Positions 34,430 through 44,475 of a DNA stretch of 64,000 bases are shown here, piece after piece. The notes under the pieces were generated by a model. It searched no databases. It was not told the DNA's origin and saw only the letters and a program-made list of their open reading frames with translations. The stretch is from Acrocarpospora phusangensis. GTDB taxonomy: Bacteria > Actinomycetota > Actinomycetes > Streptosporangiales > Streptosporangiaceae. The stretch spans positions 1 through 64,000 of the forward strand of contig NZ_BOOA01000033.1 in the NCBI RefSeq assembly GCF_016862995.1, given 5' to 3'. Made by a program: the position numbers and the translations under genes. Numbering within the stretch: position 1 is the first letter of the stretch; every line of letters starts with the position of its first letter.

Positions 34430-35527
34430 ATGACTGATCTTCAGAAGGACGTGCAGGCCGCCATCGACGAGCTGGTCGAGTCGGGCGTCGAGCGCGGAGT
34501 GCAGGTCGCCGTCTACCGGCACGGCGAGTTGCTGGTGGACGCGGTGGCGGGCTTCGCCGACCCCGCGACGGGCCGCCCGTTCACCTCCGGCACCCCGGTG
34601 TACGGAACCTCCACCGGCAAGGGCGTCACCGCCACGGTCGTCCACGTGCTCGCCGAACGCGGAACCCTCGACTACGAGACCGTGATCGCCGACCTGTGGC
34701 CCGAGTTCGCCGCCCACGGCAAGGACAAGGCGACCGTACGCCACGCGCTCACGCACGCGACCGGAGTGCCGGGGGTTCCCGTCGGCACCACGCCCGAGGA
34801 CCTGTGCGACTGGGACAAGATGTGCGCCGCGATCGCCACCGCCACGCCGTGGTGGGAACCCGGTACGCGCTTCGGCTACCACCCGCAGACCTACGGATAC
34901 ATCCTCGGCGAGGTCGTACGCCGGGCGACCGGCAAGCGGATCTCGCAGGTGCTCCGCGAGGAGGTGGCGGAGCCGCTCGGCCTGGCCGGCGAGCTGTTCT
35001 TCGGCGTGCCCGAGTCCGAGCTCGGCCGGCTGGCCAGGATCGAGGACGCCGGGCCGCCGATGGAGCTGCCCGCGGAGGTGCTGGCGAACATCCCGTTCTT
35101 CAAGGTCGTGGACGGGTACACGGCCGCGCCCATGGCGGCCATGCCGGACGCCGCCTTCAGCAACCGTACGGATGTGCTGACTTCCGACATCCCGGCTGGG
35201 GCCACGATGACCGCCCGCGCGGTGGCCCGCATGTACGACGCGCTGCTCGGCGGTGAACTCGTCTCCGCCGAACGTGTGCGGGAGCTGTCCTCTCCGGCGG
35301 TGACCGGCCTGGACGAGGTCACCGGAGGACCCGCCACCTGGGCGCTGGGCTATTCGATCGGCCTGACCGCGGCGCCGAGCAGGCCGACCGTGTTCGGGAT
35401 GGCGGGCAGCGGAGGCAGCGCGGGCTTCGCGGACACGGCCACCGGGATCTGCGTGGGCGTGGCCAAGAACCGCGCCTCGATGGGCGATTTCAGCACCGTC
35501 GAGAGAATCGCCGGGATCGTGCTCTGA
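34430..35527 (+). CDS. Serine hydrolase (beta-lactamase/esterase EstB-like)
   Basis: 365 residues of the class C beta-lactamase-like family. The nucleophile is in the SxxK motif GTSTGKGVTATV (about 62-73), and a Tyr motif is likely in YHPQTYGYILGEVVRRATGK. The C-terminal strand FGMAGSGGSAGFADTATGIC replaces the KTG box. No signal peptide is visible, so it is probably cytoplasmic and acts as an esterase or amidase rather than a beta-lactamase. GAGAGGAAA precedes the ATG. It follows the sigma gene by 63 bp and is probably its target or partner. Confidence 0.88.
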   Translation: MTDLQKDVQAAIDELVESGVERGVQVAVYRHGELLVDAVAGFADPATGRPFTSGTPVYGTSTGKGVTATVVHVLAERGTLDYETVIADLWPEFAAHGKDKATVRHALTHATGVPGVPVGTTPEDLCDWDKMCAAIATATPWWEPGTRFGYHPQTYGYILGEVVRRATGKRISQVLREEVAEPLGLAGELFFGVPESELGRLARIEDAGPPMELPAEVLANIPFFKVVDGYTAAPMAAMPDAAFSNRTDVLTSDIPAGATMTARAVARMYDALLGGELVSAERVRELSSPAVTGLDEVTGGPATWALGYSIGLTAAPSRPTVFGMAGSGGSAGFADTATGICVGVAKNRASMGDFSTVERIAGIVL

Positions 35528-35539
35528 CGCCGGCGGACG

Positions 35540-35576
35540 ACTGGGCCAGGGCGGACTTCCACCGCCCTGGCCCAGT
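35540..35576. terminator. Bidirectional terminator hairpin
   Basis: A perfect 15-bp stem ACTGGGCCAGGGCGG / CCGCCCTGGCCCAGT with a 7-base loop stands between two convergent genes (stops at 35527 and 35585). Confidence 0.85.
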
Positions 35577-35584
35577 AGCCATGG

Positions 35585-37543
35585 TCAGGCCAGCAGGTAG
35601 CCCATCCGGCCCTCCGACCGCTGTCCCTCGCAGTTGGGGTCGGTCGAGTCGAAGTGGTCGCCGCTGCCGTGCACGGTGCACCGATGGAGCGGGATCGTCT
35701 GCGTGTTCGGCGGTGCCGCGACGTAGAGGAAGCCGAACCGGCCCAGCACCCGCTGTCCCTCGCAGTTCGCGTCGGTGGAGGTGAAGTGGTCACTGCCCAG
35801 CAGGCAGGAGTACAGGCCGGTCATGCCGGTGAGCTGGCCCGCGCTGAGCCGTCCGAGCAGCCCTTCCTTGTGGTACCCCTGCGGCGGCTCGATCCCGGTC
35901 CGATGGTCGCCCGAGGTGTTGTTGTACCGGAACAGATCCGCGTACGCCTCGCTCAGCGAGAACGTCTGATGTGATTCGAACGTGCACGGAGCCACGGTGT
36001 ACGGGGTTCCCCAGTCGCGGCTCGCGTTCAGGACGCTCAGGCAGTTCCGCGCGCCGGGTGTGACGATGATCCAGTTACCGTTCCGGTCCGGCTTGAACTG
36101 CCAGCGCTGGCGCGCGTCGTCCGCGCACGGCTCCATCGTCAGGTTCGCGCCGACGCTGGTGCCGGTGACGCAGCGGCCGTCGGCCGAGGACACGAAGCCG
36201 GCGCCACTGCGCTGCGGGGTCCGCACCGCCCGCCAGAGCTGATGCGGCGGCATGTGGGTGTTCCAGCCGACATAGCTGGACTGCCGGACGGCGCCGGCGG
36301 CGTTCTCCGCGTTGCTGCTGTTGACATGGGCGGCCACCAGGCGGAACTGCCGCTCGGTGCTGGGCCACGCCTTGTTCAGGTACGACAGGGCGCGGTAGTA
36401 GCTGTTGGCCAGCGACCGGTAGCCGGCCGCGTTCGGGTGCGCGATCCCCCAGGCGTCGCCCTGCCTGTTCCAGCTGTCGTCGAAGTTGTTGAGGTACTTG
36501 CTGGAGGGGACCTGGCAGAAGCTGTGCCCGGTCCAGTCCTCCGCTTCCACGACGTGCCAGCGCGGATGCGGACGCCCCTGCACCTGGTTGGCCCGGGCCA
36601 CCGCGGCACGGATCTCCTGGTTGAGACCGGCGACCACCTGCTGGCTGATCCACCTGACCTCCGTACTGCTGAGCCAGTCGAGCGGGAAACCACCCTGGTT
36701 GTGGCAGTACGTCCCAGAACTCGGCCGAGTCATGTCCGGATATGTCGTCCAATAGACGTCCCGTACCTGGGCTTGCAGGCGGCGGTTGGCTCCGGTCGCG
36801 TCGCCCTGGATGGCGGTGATCAGGTCGTTCAGCCTTCCGGGCAGGCCGGCGTGCCACTGCTGCCACAGATTCGCGATCATCTGACTGGTGCAGTTCAGGT
36901 GATAGGCGCAGGCCGCGACGATGGGGGCGAATCCCACGTCGTTGCCGCCGCCGCCGATGGTGAGCGCGTCGACCACCATGTCCCCGACCTGGGCGTTGGC
37001 CTGGTCGATCTGCGCTTCCTTGTCCGGGCCCTGCTGCGGGGTCAGGATGCCGCCGTCGCCGCCGAAGTCCTCGCCCGCCCAGATGTCGCCGGGCTCGACG
37101 TCACCGTCACCGTCGAGGTCGAAGCCCGGACTCCGCACCACGGCGGCCCCGCTGCACGTGTAGTTGTAGTGGGTGAACTCGTCGCGGTACGGGCTTTCCG
37201 TGCGCAGGCGTTCGAGCGCCACGGCGATCCCGGACAGTTTGGACCGGTGGCACGGCTTGTCCAGCCACTCCTTCCCCATGTTCGCGTCGGGGGCGCCCTC
37301 GCCCGACGCGTACGAGTCGCCGAAGGACATCACCCGGGTGATCCGGCCGCCGGGAGTCCAGGAGGGCGGCCGGTTGTCCTCCGGGTCGGTCGGGTCTTCG
37401 CACCACACGTCGAGGTCGCATCGGTCCGCGTAGGCCGCCTGGGTGCTCCCGAGGGCCGCGGTCATCGCGACGGACATCACCATCGTGGCGAGTAAGGCTG
37501 TGATCTTGGTTCTGATTCCGGGCATACGCGTCTCGCCGGCCAT
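35585..37543 (-). CDS. Secreted SGNH hydrolase (GDSL lipase) with ricin domain
   Basis: 652 residues from ATG 37543 (GAGGAG seven bases upstream). The signal peptide is MPGIRTKITALLATMVMSVA-like. SGNH blocks are FGDSYASGEGAPD (Ser nucleophile), GGGGNDVGF and GIAHPNAAGY with the C-terminal His. After about residue 390 there is a ricin-like region (GFVSSADGRCVTGTSVG, ARQRWQFKPDRNGNW). The tail carries two copies of a DHF-STD-NCEGQR-GR-GYL repeat. It probably acts on extracellular esters, anchored by carbohydrate-binding tails. It lies downstream of LAL copy 2 with a TACGT motif in its promoter. Confidence 0.9.
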   Translation of the reverse strand: MAGETRMPGIRTKITALLATMVMSVAMTAALGSTQAAYADRCDLDVWCEDPTDPEDNRPPSWTPGGRITRVMSFGDSYASGEGAPDANMGKEWLDKPCHRSKLSGIAVALERLRTESPYRDEFTHYNYTCSGAAVVRSPGFDLDGDGDVEPGDIWAGEDFGGDGGILTPQQGPDKEAQIDQANAQVGDMVVDALTIGGGGNDVGFAPIVAACAYHLNCTSQMIANLWQQWHAGLPGRLNDLITAIQGDATGANRRLQAQVRDVYWTTYPDMTRPSSGTYCHNQGGFPLDWLSSTEVRWISQQVVAGLNQEIRAAVARANQVQGRPHPRWHVVEAEDWTGHSFCQVPSSKYLNNFDDSWNRQGDAWGIAHPNAAGYRSLANSYYRALSYLNKAWPSTERQFRLVAAHVNSSNAENAAGAVRQSSYVGWNTHMPPHQLWRAVRTPQRSGAGFVSSADGRCVTGTSVGANLTMEPCADDARQRWQFKPDRNGNWIIVTPGARNCLSVLNASRDWGTPYTVAPCTFESHQTFSLSEAYADLFRYNNTSGDHRTGIEPPQGYHKEGLLGRLSAGQLTGMTGLYSCLLGSDHFTSTDANCEGQRVLGRFGFLYVAAPPNTQTIPLHRCTVHGSGDHFDSTDPNCEGQRSEGRMGYLLA

Positions 37544-37634
37544 GGGCCAACTCCTCAGGGATTCGCTGATCGTCAGGTGCGGATCCACGGTGACGCGCGC
37601 GCCCTACGGGCCACATCGGTGATCACTACTTATG

Positions 37635-37662
37635 TCGCCACGTACTTCTCAGATCTACGTAT
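37635..37662. promoter_or_regulatory. TACGT inverted motif at the second LAL stop codon
   Basis: GTCGCCACGTAC-N9-CTACGTAT, the counterpart of 28026-28050, here 92 bp upstream of the SGNH hydrolase start. It is either a shared operator or a relic of duplication of the LAL 3' end. Confidence 0.4.
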
Positions 37663-40601
37663 TACGCAGGCGGCGGGGTTTCGGTGAGGCGCAGCCGGAC
37701 GGCGAGCCCGGCCAGGGCCAGGCGGTTGTCCAGGCCGGTCTTGGCGAGCAGGTGCTCCACGTGCTTCTCGACCGTACGCGGGGAGAGCACGAGCCGGTCG
37801 GCGATCTCCTTGTTGGACAGCCGCAGGCCGACGAGGGCGAGCACGTCCCGCTCCCGCTCGGTGACGCCCCGCGCGCGGAGATCGGCGGGGACATCGCCGA
37901 CGGCGAGCCGGGGCGCGGACAGCCCGGCCGACCGCAGCAGCGACTGGCAGGCCACGACGACCGCGTGATGCGGCGTGCCGGAGAAGAACGCCGCGGCCTC
38001 GCGTAACCAGACCGCCGGATCGCCCCAGCCGTCGCGCAGCGCGGCCTCCGCCACCAGCCGCCGGGCCAGCTGGCGCAGCCCGTCCCCGCCTTCCCAGGAG
38101 GCGAGCGCACTGTCGGCGGTGGCGTAGACCCGCTCCGCCGCCGCCCGATCGCCGCCCCGGCCGAGCGCGGCCGCGTCGGCGAAACCCAGTATGCCCACGT
38201 TGATCGGAACCGCGACCGCACCCGATTCCCGCACCTCCGCGCGGGCCTGCTCCGCCTGTTCCGGATCGTCGTCCAGCGTGCGCACCAGCGCCCACAGGCC
38301 CCGGAAGATGCCCGGCGGTCCCGTGGGCACCCTGCGGATGCGCACCATCGCCTCCTCCAGCGCGTCCAGCGCGGCGGCGCGCTCCTCCCTGAGCAGGTGG
38401 AAGAGGGACCGGCCATGCCCCAGTCCCATCGCCACCGCGGCTCCGTCGTCCCCGGCCAGCGCCTCCGCCTCGGCCAGCGCCGCCGCCATCTCGGTGGATC
38501 GCCCTTCCAGCGCGTAGCAGCCGGCCGCGTACACCGTCGCCATCGCCTGCGCTCCCCGCAGCCGGAACCGCCTGGCTCCTTCGATGGCCCGCGTCGCGGC
38601 GGCCAAGCCCAGCTCCGGCTCGAACCTGACCTGGTGCGCACCGGCCAGCTGGACCTCGAGGATGGCCGCCGTGGCCAGCGCGCCCGACGCCACCGCCAGA
38701 TCACGCGCCTGCCGGAACCGGTCCAGGCTGCCCGTCGTCAGCGTCTCCACCGTGCCCAGCTCGTGCAGCGCCTGAATCGACCAGTACGGCAACGCCCGCC
38801 CTTCGGCCAGCCCGTACGCCTCGGCGAAGGAGCGTGCGGCGGCGGCCATGTCGTGCAGCCGCTCCCGCCGGCCCAGGATGATCAACGCCTCGCAGGCCAC
38901 CTCGGGCGCGCCCGCGGCATGCGCCAGGGCGGTCCGGCCCAGTGCCGTGGCGTCGTCGAGCCGGCCCTCCTCCAGGGCCAGCCGGGCCGCCATCACGTCG
39001 ATCCGCGCGGCGAACGCGGTGCCGGGCCCGGAGCGCCCGAGCGTACGGGCGAGATCCAGCTGGTCGCCGGCCTCCTCCCAGCGCATGGCCCCGATCGCGG
39101 TCCTGGCCAGGCAGAGGCGGACCGCGATCCGGCGCGCCGTGCTGTCCGGCATCTCGTCCAGCCGCGCCAGCACCCCCTCACCCACCCGGAAGGCCTGATC
39201 CGTCTTGCCCGCCAGGGCGAGCACCTCCGTCAGCGCCTCCCCGGTCAGCGTGCCCGTGGCGTGGTCACCGCACCCGTCGGCGAGCACGCCCGCGCGTTCC
39301 AGGACCTGCTCGGCGGTGGACAGCGCGCCTCGGGCCAGTGCCCGTCTGCCGGAGCGCAGCAGCAGGGACGCCGCCTGCTGCGGCCGCCCGGCCCGTTCGC
39401 TCAGCGACGCGGCCAGCTCACACCACTCCCCCGGCAGATCCGGATACCGGGCCAGAACGGCGTCGTACGCCCCGGCCGAGATCCGCGCCCGGTCGGAGGC
39501 GAGCAGGGTGGACCAGACCGCGTCCCTGGTCAGCGAGTGGTGGAAGCGGAACGACGGGCCGTCCTCGCCCTCGTCCACCCAGAGCAGGTGCACGCCGGCG
39601 GCGCGGCGCAGTTCGGCCACCGCCGTCGCGGCCGGCTGACCCGCCACCTCGGCGGCGATCCGCCAGTCGAAACCCGCCCCGAGCGCGGCGGCCGCTTCGA
39701 GCAGTCCGCGAGCCGGGTCGCCGAGCAGTTCCAGCCGCCGCCGCACGGTGTCGGCGAAGTCGCTGGGGATCACGCGTGACGCCCGCTCCGCGAGCCGCCA
39801 GACGCCGCCCTCCCGCAGCAGGACCCCGCTCTCGCTGCTGGTCGACAGCAGGTCCTCGACCAGCAGCGGCAGCCCTTCGGCGCGGGCCAGGACGAGCGGC
39901 TCCAGGGCGGGCGGCAGGTCGTCGGACTCCCCCACGCCCAGGCACAGGCGCGCCATCCGGCGCACGTCGGACGCGGGCAGCGGCGAGAGCCGTACCTGGG
40001 TGGCGGAACCTCGGGCCGCCAGGCGTCTGGCCAGGCCGTACGCCTCCGAGCCGGGGTCCGGGCGCAGGGTGGCCACGCACAGGACCCGCTCGGAGCGGAG
40101 GTTGTCGGCCAGGTACTCCAGCACGCCCAGGGTCTCCGGGTCGGCCCAGTGCACGTCCTCGAAGACGACCAGCGCGCCGCGCTCCCGCGCCACCGCCGCC
40201 AGCAACCGTGTCACCCCCTCGGCCAGCACCACCAGTGAAACGTCCGGCGGCGAGGTCCCCTCCGCCCATTCCGGGACCAGCCACCCGATCGCCGGCCGGT
40301 ACGGGCGCAGCCCGTCGAGTTCCGCCGACCCCACGCTCCTGAGCGCCGACATCAGCGCCTCGGTGATCGGCCGGAACGCCTCCCGCCTGCCCGTCTGGAC
40401 GGCCCTGCCCCGCAGCGTGGCCATCCCGTCCGCCGCCGCGTCCGCCAGCAGCGACGCCACCAGCCGCGACTTGCCCACCCCGGCCACGCCGGAGATCAGG
40501 TGAGTTCCGGCCGTGCCCGTACGGGCCGCCCGCAGCGCGGCTTGGAGATCCTCCCGTTCGCGGTCCCGGCCGACGAGGACCGGGCAGAGGCCTACCGCCA
40601 T
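37662..40601 (-). CDS. LAL-type LuxR family regulator, copy 2
   Basis: 979 residues from ATG 40601, which matches the start of copy 1 (MAVGLCPVLVGRDREREDLQ); an upstream in-frame start at 40628 is less likely. Walker A is LISGVAGVGKSRLVASLLAD, Walker B is ALVVFEDVHWADPETL, and a long TPR-like middle leads to the LuxR helix-turn-helix (GVTERERDVLALVGLRLSNK and SPRTVEKHVEHLLAKTG). It is collinear with copy 1 throughout, so the two derive from one duplication. Its likely targets are the SGNH hydrolase downstream or the membrane protein upstream. Confidence 0.93.
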   Translation of the reverse strand: MAVGLCPVLVGRDREREDLQAALRAARTGTAGTHLISGVAGVGKSRLVASLLADAAADGMATLRGRAVQTGRREAFRPITEALMSALRSVGSAELDGLRPYRPAIGWLVPEWAEGTSPPDVSLVVLAEGVTRLLAAVARERGALVVFEDVHWADPETLGVLEYLADNLRSERVLCVATLRPDPGSEAYGLARRLAARGSATQVRLSPLPASDVRRMARLCLGVGESDDLPPALEPLVLARAEGLPLLVEDLLSTSSESGVLLREGGVWRLAERASRVIPSDFADTVRRRLELLGDPARGLLEAAAALGAGFDWRIAAEVAGQPAATAVAELRRAAGVHLLWVDEGEDGPSFRFHHSLTRDAVWSTLLASDRARISAGAYDAVLARYPDLPGEWCELAASLSERAGRPQQAASLLLRSGRRALARGALSTAEQVLERAGVLADGCGDHATGTLTGEALTEVLALAGKTDQAFRVGEGVLARLDEMPDSTARRIAVRLCLARTAIGAMRWEEAGDQLDLARTLGRSGPGTAFAARIDVMAARLALEEGRLDDATALGRTALAHAAGAPEVACEALIILGRRERLHDMAAAARSFAEAYGLAEGRALPYWSIQALHELGTVETLTTGSLDRFRQARDLAVASGALATAAILEVQLAGAHQVRFEPELGLAAATRAIEGARRFRLRGAQAMATVYAAGCYALEGRSTEMAAALAEAEALAGDDGAAVAMGLGHGRSLFHLLREERAAALDALEEAMVRIRRVPTGPPGIFRGLWALVRTLDDDPEQAEQARAEVRESGAVAVPINVGILGFADAAALGRGGDRAAAERVYATADSALASWEGGDGLRQLARRLVAEAALRDGWGDPAVWLREAAAFFSGTPHHAVVVACQSLLRSAGLSAPRLAVGDVPADLRARGVTERERDVLALVGLRLSNKEIADRLVLSPRTVEKHVEHLLAKTGLDNRLALAGLAVRLRLTETPPPA

Positions 40602-40646
40602 GCCAGGAGTATCGCGCCGGACCCGCACCCAGCGGAATCACCATGG

Positions 40647-41216
40647 TCAAATTGACGCCGTACGCGTGACCGCCACCGGCCGCAGGGACATGGCCAGCCA
40701 CGCGAGTGTCACTCCGACGAGCACGTGCAGGACGCTGGTCAGCGGGCTGTCCGGTAATCGGGCGGCGAGGGCGAACACCGGCAGTGCGATGCCGTACGCC
40801 CAGACCGGGACGCGGGGATAGACGCGGGCGCGGACCATGGCGACGGTGAAGAGCACCGTGCCGACCATGAACACCAGGGCGCTGCCGAGCAGGGCCAGGC
40901 GCGTGGGGGCGGCGAGGTCGGCGGCCACGGTCTCGCCGAGATGGTAGACGACCAGGTTCAGGGCATACGCGGCGCCGCCGAACAGGCCGAGCCCGATGAG
41001 GTTGACGGCGTACGCGACCGAGCCGAGGCGGCCGGCGGCGGGCAGCTGGCCCAGGTGCAGCGCGGTGAGCAGCGGCACCGCGAGCGCCGGTGAGAGACCG
41101 AGGACGAAACTGGTGACCGCGGTCTCGCCCGTGAACGCCTCGACCGCTCCCGGGAGGGCGATGAACAGGCCGCAGAGCAGGCCGCAGACGGCGCCGAAAC
41201 GAATCAGGAAAGTCAT
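40647..41216 (-). CDS. Multi-pass membrane protein of unknown function
   Basis: 189 residues from ATG 41216, with about six predicted hydrophobic helices (LCGLFIALPGAVEAF, FVLGLSPALAVPLLTAL, VAYAVNLIGLGLFGGAAYAL, ALLGSALVFMVGTVLFTVAM, VPVWAYGIALPVFALAARL, VLHVLVGVTLAWLAMSL). No catalytic motif or known family is recognised. It is divergent from the histidine kinase at 41342, sharing about 125 bp of promoter space, so it may be a target of that two-component system. Confidence 0.8.
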   Translation of the reverse strand: MTFLIRFGAVCGLLCGLFIALPGAVEAFTGETAVTSFVLGLSPALAVPLLTALHLGQLPAAGRLGSVAYAVNLIGLGLFGGAAYALNLVVYHLGETVAADLAAPTRLALLGSALVFMVGTVLFTVAMVRARVYPRVPVWAYGIALPVFALAARLPDSPLTSVLHVLVGVTLAWLAMSLRPVAVTRTASI

Positions 41217-41341
41217 GGTGGCGACCGTAGGAGCGGGGTGGCGGCACGCAGAAGTGCCGAACAGCGGAACCTGGACATGACAAGTGGCATGTGCCATTCG
41301 GCATCTCGATCGGGGACCGCCGCCTGCCTTAGCCTGCGGGA

Positions 41342-42493
41342 GTGCCCTCTCTGCGCCCGGTGCCGTGGCTGTCGCCCCTGCTGTACGGCGTCGTGCTGGT
41401 CGCGGGCGGCTACGCGGGCGTCGCCGGCCTGGGCAGCACCCGGCCGGTCCCGTTCGTCGGCGGCCTGGCCGTGCTGGCCGTGCTCGACCAGGTCGAGCGC
41501 CGTCGTCACCCGGTCAGGACGCCTCCCGGCTGGGCGGTCGCGCTGCTGGCCGCCAGGCTCGCGCTGTTCGTGCTGGTGGCCTCGGCGGACGGGTCGGGGA
41601 TGTCCCGGGTGCTGTTCCTGCTGCTGCCGTTCACCGCGTACTTCGCGTTCGGGCGGGCCGCCGCCGTCGCGATCGGGGTGGTCTGCGTCGGTCTCGTGGT
41701 GGCCACCTTCCAGCTGACCGTCCCGGACTGGTTTCACCAGGTCGAGCAGGTCTCCGACCTGCTGATGTTCACGGTCGGACTGGTGCTGACCCTCGCCATG
41801 GCGGCGGTCGCGGCCCAGGAGCAGCAGGGCAGGATCCGGCTGGAGGAGTCCCACGCCCGGCTGCGCGAGTACGCGGCGCAGGTGTCGGAGCTGTCCGCCG
41901 CCGCCGAGCGGAACCGGCTGGCCCGCGACATCCACGACGGGCTGGGTCATCATCTGACGGCGGTCGCCGTACTGCTGGAGAAGGCCGTGACGTTCGGCGA
42001 TCGGGATCCCGAGGTCGCCAGGCGGGCCCTCGCCGACGCGCAGCGGTCGGCGAAGCGGGCGCTGGAGGACGTCCGCCAGTCGGTACGCACCCTGCGCGCG
42101 GAGACCGGGCGTTTCCGGCTGTCGTCGGCGCTCGCCGACCTCGCCCGGGAGATCGGCGACGGGCGGCCGAGCGTCACCCTCGACTGCACCGGCGACGAGA
42201 CCGGGCACGACCCGTCCGCGCTCGTGGCGATCTACCGGGCCGCCCAGGAGGCGATCACCAACGCCCGCAGGCATGCCCAGGCCACCGCCGTGACCGTGCA
42301 CGTGCACTGCGACCAGGCGCGGGCCCGGCTGGTCGTGGCCGACGACGGGCGGGGCTTCGCGCCCGACCAGGAGGGGTTCGGCCTGCTCGGGATGCGGGAG
42401 CGGGTCGGGCTGGCCGGCGGCTCCGTCGAACTGGACACCGGGCCGGGGGCCGGCACCAGGCTCACCGTCACCATTCCGCGCCGGGCGGCCTGA
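41342..42493 (+). CDS. NarL-type sensor histidine kinase
   Basis: 383 residues. The N-terminal 160 residues form five or six membrane helices with little extracellular sequence, suggesting intramembrane sensing. The HisKA_3 dimerisation box is [20 protein letters not shown] with the phospho-histidine near residue 198. The ATPase domain has [10 protein letters not shown] (N box), [20 protein letters not shown] and a [11 protein letters not shown] end. GTG 41342 is the start. Its stop overlaps the response regulator start (TGATG), so both are made together. Confidence 0.92.
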   Translation: MPSLRPVPWLSPLLYGVVLVAGGYAGVAGLGSTRPVPFVGGLAVLAVLDQVERRRHPVRTPPGWAVALLAARLALFVLVASADGSGMSRVLFLLLPFTAYFAFGRAAAVAIGVVCVGLVVATFQLTVPDWFHQVEQVSDLLMFTVGLVLTLAMAAVAAQEQQGRIRLEESHARLREYAAQVSELSAAAERNRLARDIHDGLGHHLTAVAVLLEKAVTFGDRDPEVARRALADAQRSAKRALEDVRQSVRTLRAETGRFRLSSALADLAREIGDGRPSVTLDCTGDETGHDPSALVAIYRAAQEAITNARRHAQATAVTVHVHCDQARARLVVADDGRGFAPDQEGFGLLGMRERVGLAGGSVELDTGPGAGTRLTVTIPRRAA

Positions 42494-43146
42494 TGACCGC
42501 AGACCAGGTCCGGGTCCTCGTCGTGGACGACCAGCGGCTCATCAGGGAGAGCATCGCGTCCCTCCTCGACATCCAGCCGGGCGTCACCGTGGTCGGCACG
42601 GCCGCCGACGGCCGCGCCGCCGTCGATCTGGTGCTCGCGCTCTCCCCCGACGTCGTGCTCATGGACGTGCGGATGCCCGCGATGGACGGCATCGAGGCGG
42701 TCGCCGTCCTGCGCGAGCGGGCCCCGGCGTGCCGGGTGGTCATGCTGACCACGTTCGACGACGAGGAGTACGTGGTGGCGGCGCTGCGCGCGGGCGCCAG
42801 CGGATACCTGCTCAAGGACCGGCCGGCCCGGGAACTGGCCGACGCCGTCCGGCTGGCCCACGCGGGTGTCGTGCAGTTCGACCCGGCCGCGGCGGCCCGC
42901 CTCGCCTCGGCGCTCACCCGCACCGCCGCCGCACCGCCCGCCGACCCGGACGGACAGGTGCTCACCGGCCGGGAGCTCGAGGTGCTGCGGCTCGTCGCCG
43001 CCGGCTCCACGAACCGCGAGATCGCCAGGCGGCTGCACCTGAGCGAAGGCACGGTGAAGAACCACATCTCGCGGATTCTCGGCCGCCTGGGGTTACGTGA
43101 CCGCACCCAGGCGGCGATCTACGCCCACGACCACGGCCTGCTCTGA
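42493..43146 (+). CDS. NarL/FixJ response regulator
   Basis: 217 residues. The receiver domain has [15 protein letters not shown] with the phosphorylated Asp in [14 protein letters not shown] (about residue 57), the switch Thr in [13 protein letters not shown] and Lys in [11 protein letters not shown]. The C-terminal LuxR helix-turn-helix has [20 protein letters not shown] and [18 protein letters not shown]. It forms an intact pair with the upstream kinase. Confidence 0.95.
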   Translation: MTADQVRVLVVDDQRLIRESIASLLDIQPGVTVVGTAADGRAAVDLVLALSPDVVLMDVRMPAMDGIEAVAVLRERAPACRVVMLTTFDDEEYVVAALRAGASGYLLKDRPARELADAVRLAHAGVVQFDPAAAARLASALTRTAAAPPADPDGQVLTGRELEVLRLVAAGSTNREIARRLHLSEGTVKNHISRILGRLGLRDRTQAAIYAHDHGLL

Positions 43147-43155
43147 GGCCGGCCG

Positions 43156-44475
43156 CTACACCGGGCTCGGTGCCGGCAGGCTCGTCGTGGTCCCGCGCCG
43201 GGCCCGGAAGCTCAGCCGGGCCGTCGTGCCGAGCGCGAGCAGCAGCAGCCCGGCCGAGGCCCACGCGGCCCAGTCGCCCAGCGCGGTGTACACCGTGGCC
43301 GAGCCCTCCCGGGGCAGGCCGGCCGTGACCGTACCGCCGCTGCGGCGCTCGGCCAGGACGCGCCCGCGGTTGTCACTGACCGTCATCAATCCCTCGCGTG
43401 CGGCGCGGGCCACCGCGAACCCGTTCTCCACCCCGCGCACGACCGCCATCCGGCTGTGCAGCCACCCGTCCTCGCCGAAGTCCCAGGCGGGCGCGAGGAG
43501 GGCGGCGACGCCGGCTTTGCCGTACTCCCTGACCAGGCCGGGGAAGTCGAGGTCCTTGCAGATGATGAGGCCGAGCCGGCCGCCGCCGAGGAAAGCCAGG
43601 CTGGTGCCGGGCCGGAACCTGCGCTCCAGGCCGGGGATCATGTGGTGCTTGTCGTAGCGCACCCCCGAGGGGTAGGCCAGGGCGCTGTTGGTGTCCAGGG
43701 CGATCCCGGCGACCACGTCCACGCCGGGGCGGGTGAACGGCAGGTCGGCGGTCTTGAAGACCTTCTCGGGCAGCACCACGACTTCCGCCCCGCCGGCCAC
43801 CGCCGCGTCCATGGCCTCGCCGTAGTGCCGGACGGGATCCTCGGCGGCGTCCGTCGCGATCAGCGCGACCTTCCGTCCCGCGGTGTCGGCGGGCGTCGCG
43901 AGCCGCAGGACACCGTGGCCGAGCGTGAGCGCGACCAACACGCCGGAGACCACCGCCGCGCGTGGCCGCAGGGCCGCGACCGAGGCGGGCACGAACAGCA
44001 GGAGGAAGGTGATGCCCCAGACCCCGGTGACCGACGCGGTCTGCAGCACCGGCAGGAAGTCGGCCTGTGTGTACGCCAGGCTCCACCAGGCCCCGTGCGG
44101 CCCGGCGAGGTTCATGACGTACTCGGCGCTGACCCACACGGCCGGTACGGCTGCCGCCGCCAGCACCGGCCTGCCGCGTACGAGCAGGGCGCGGAAGAGC
44201 AGCACGGCCAGGCCGAAGCACAGGGCCGGGCCGGCGATGAGAGCGGCGGCCAGCGCGGGCGGCATTTCGAGGGTTCGGGTGAAGTACGGCCACATCTGGG
44301 CCTGGCTGGTGATCCAGACGAGCGTTCCGGCGGCGAAAGCCGTACGGGGGCCGGAGCGGCGGGCCAGGAACAGGACGGGCAGCGGCGCGAGCCAGGTGAG
44401 CCACCAGAGGGGGTGGAGGCCGGTGCCGAAGTGCATGAGGACGGCGGAGGCCAAGGTGAGGAGGATGCGTTCCAT
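43156..44475 (-). CDS. Apolipoprotein N-acyltransferase/nitrilase-like membrane protein
   Basis: 439 residues from ATG 44475 (GTG at 44499 is possible). Several N-terminal membrane helices lead to a carbon-nitrogen hydrolase domain with the triad Glu in EVVVLPEKVF, Lys in RYDKHHMIPG and Cys in LGLIICKDLDFP. A last membrane helix near the C-terminus completes an Lnt-like layout. It is short for Lnt (usually about 500) and stands alone rather than beside a Ppm1 synthase, so acylation of lipoproteins is possible but unproven. It directly follows a truncated response regulator on the same strand. Confidence 0.82.
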   Translation of the reverse strand: MERILLTLASAVLMHFGTGLHPLWWLTWLAPLPVLFLARRSGPRTAFAAGTLVWITSQAQMWPYFTRTLEMPPALAAALIAGPALCFGLAVLLFRALLVRGRPVLAAAAVPAVWVSAEYVMNLAGPHGAWWSLAYTQADFLPVLQTASVTGVWGITFLLLFVPASVAALRPRAAVVSGVLVALTLGHGVLRLATPADTAGRKVALIATDAAEDPVRHYGEAMDAAVAGGAEVVVLPEKVFKTADLPFTRPGVDVVAGIALDTNSALAYPSGVRYDKHHMIPGLERRFRPGTSLAFLGGGRLGLIICKDLDFPGLVREYGKAGVAALLAPAWDFGEDGWLHSRMAVVRGVENGFAVARAAREGLMTVSDNRGRVLAERRSGGTVTAGLPREGSATVYTALGDWAAWASAGLLLLALGTTARLSFRARRGTTTSLPAPSPV

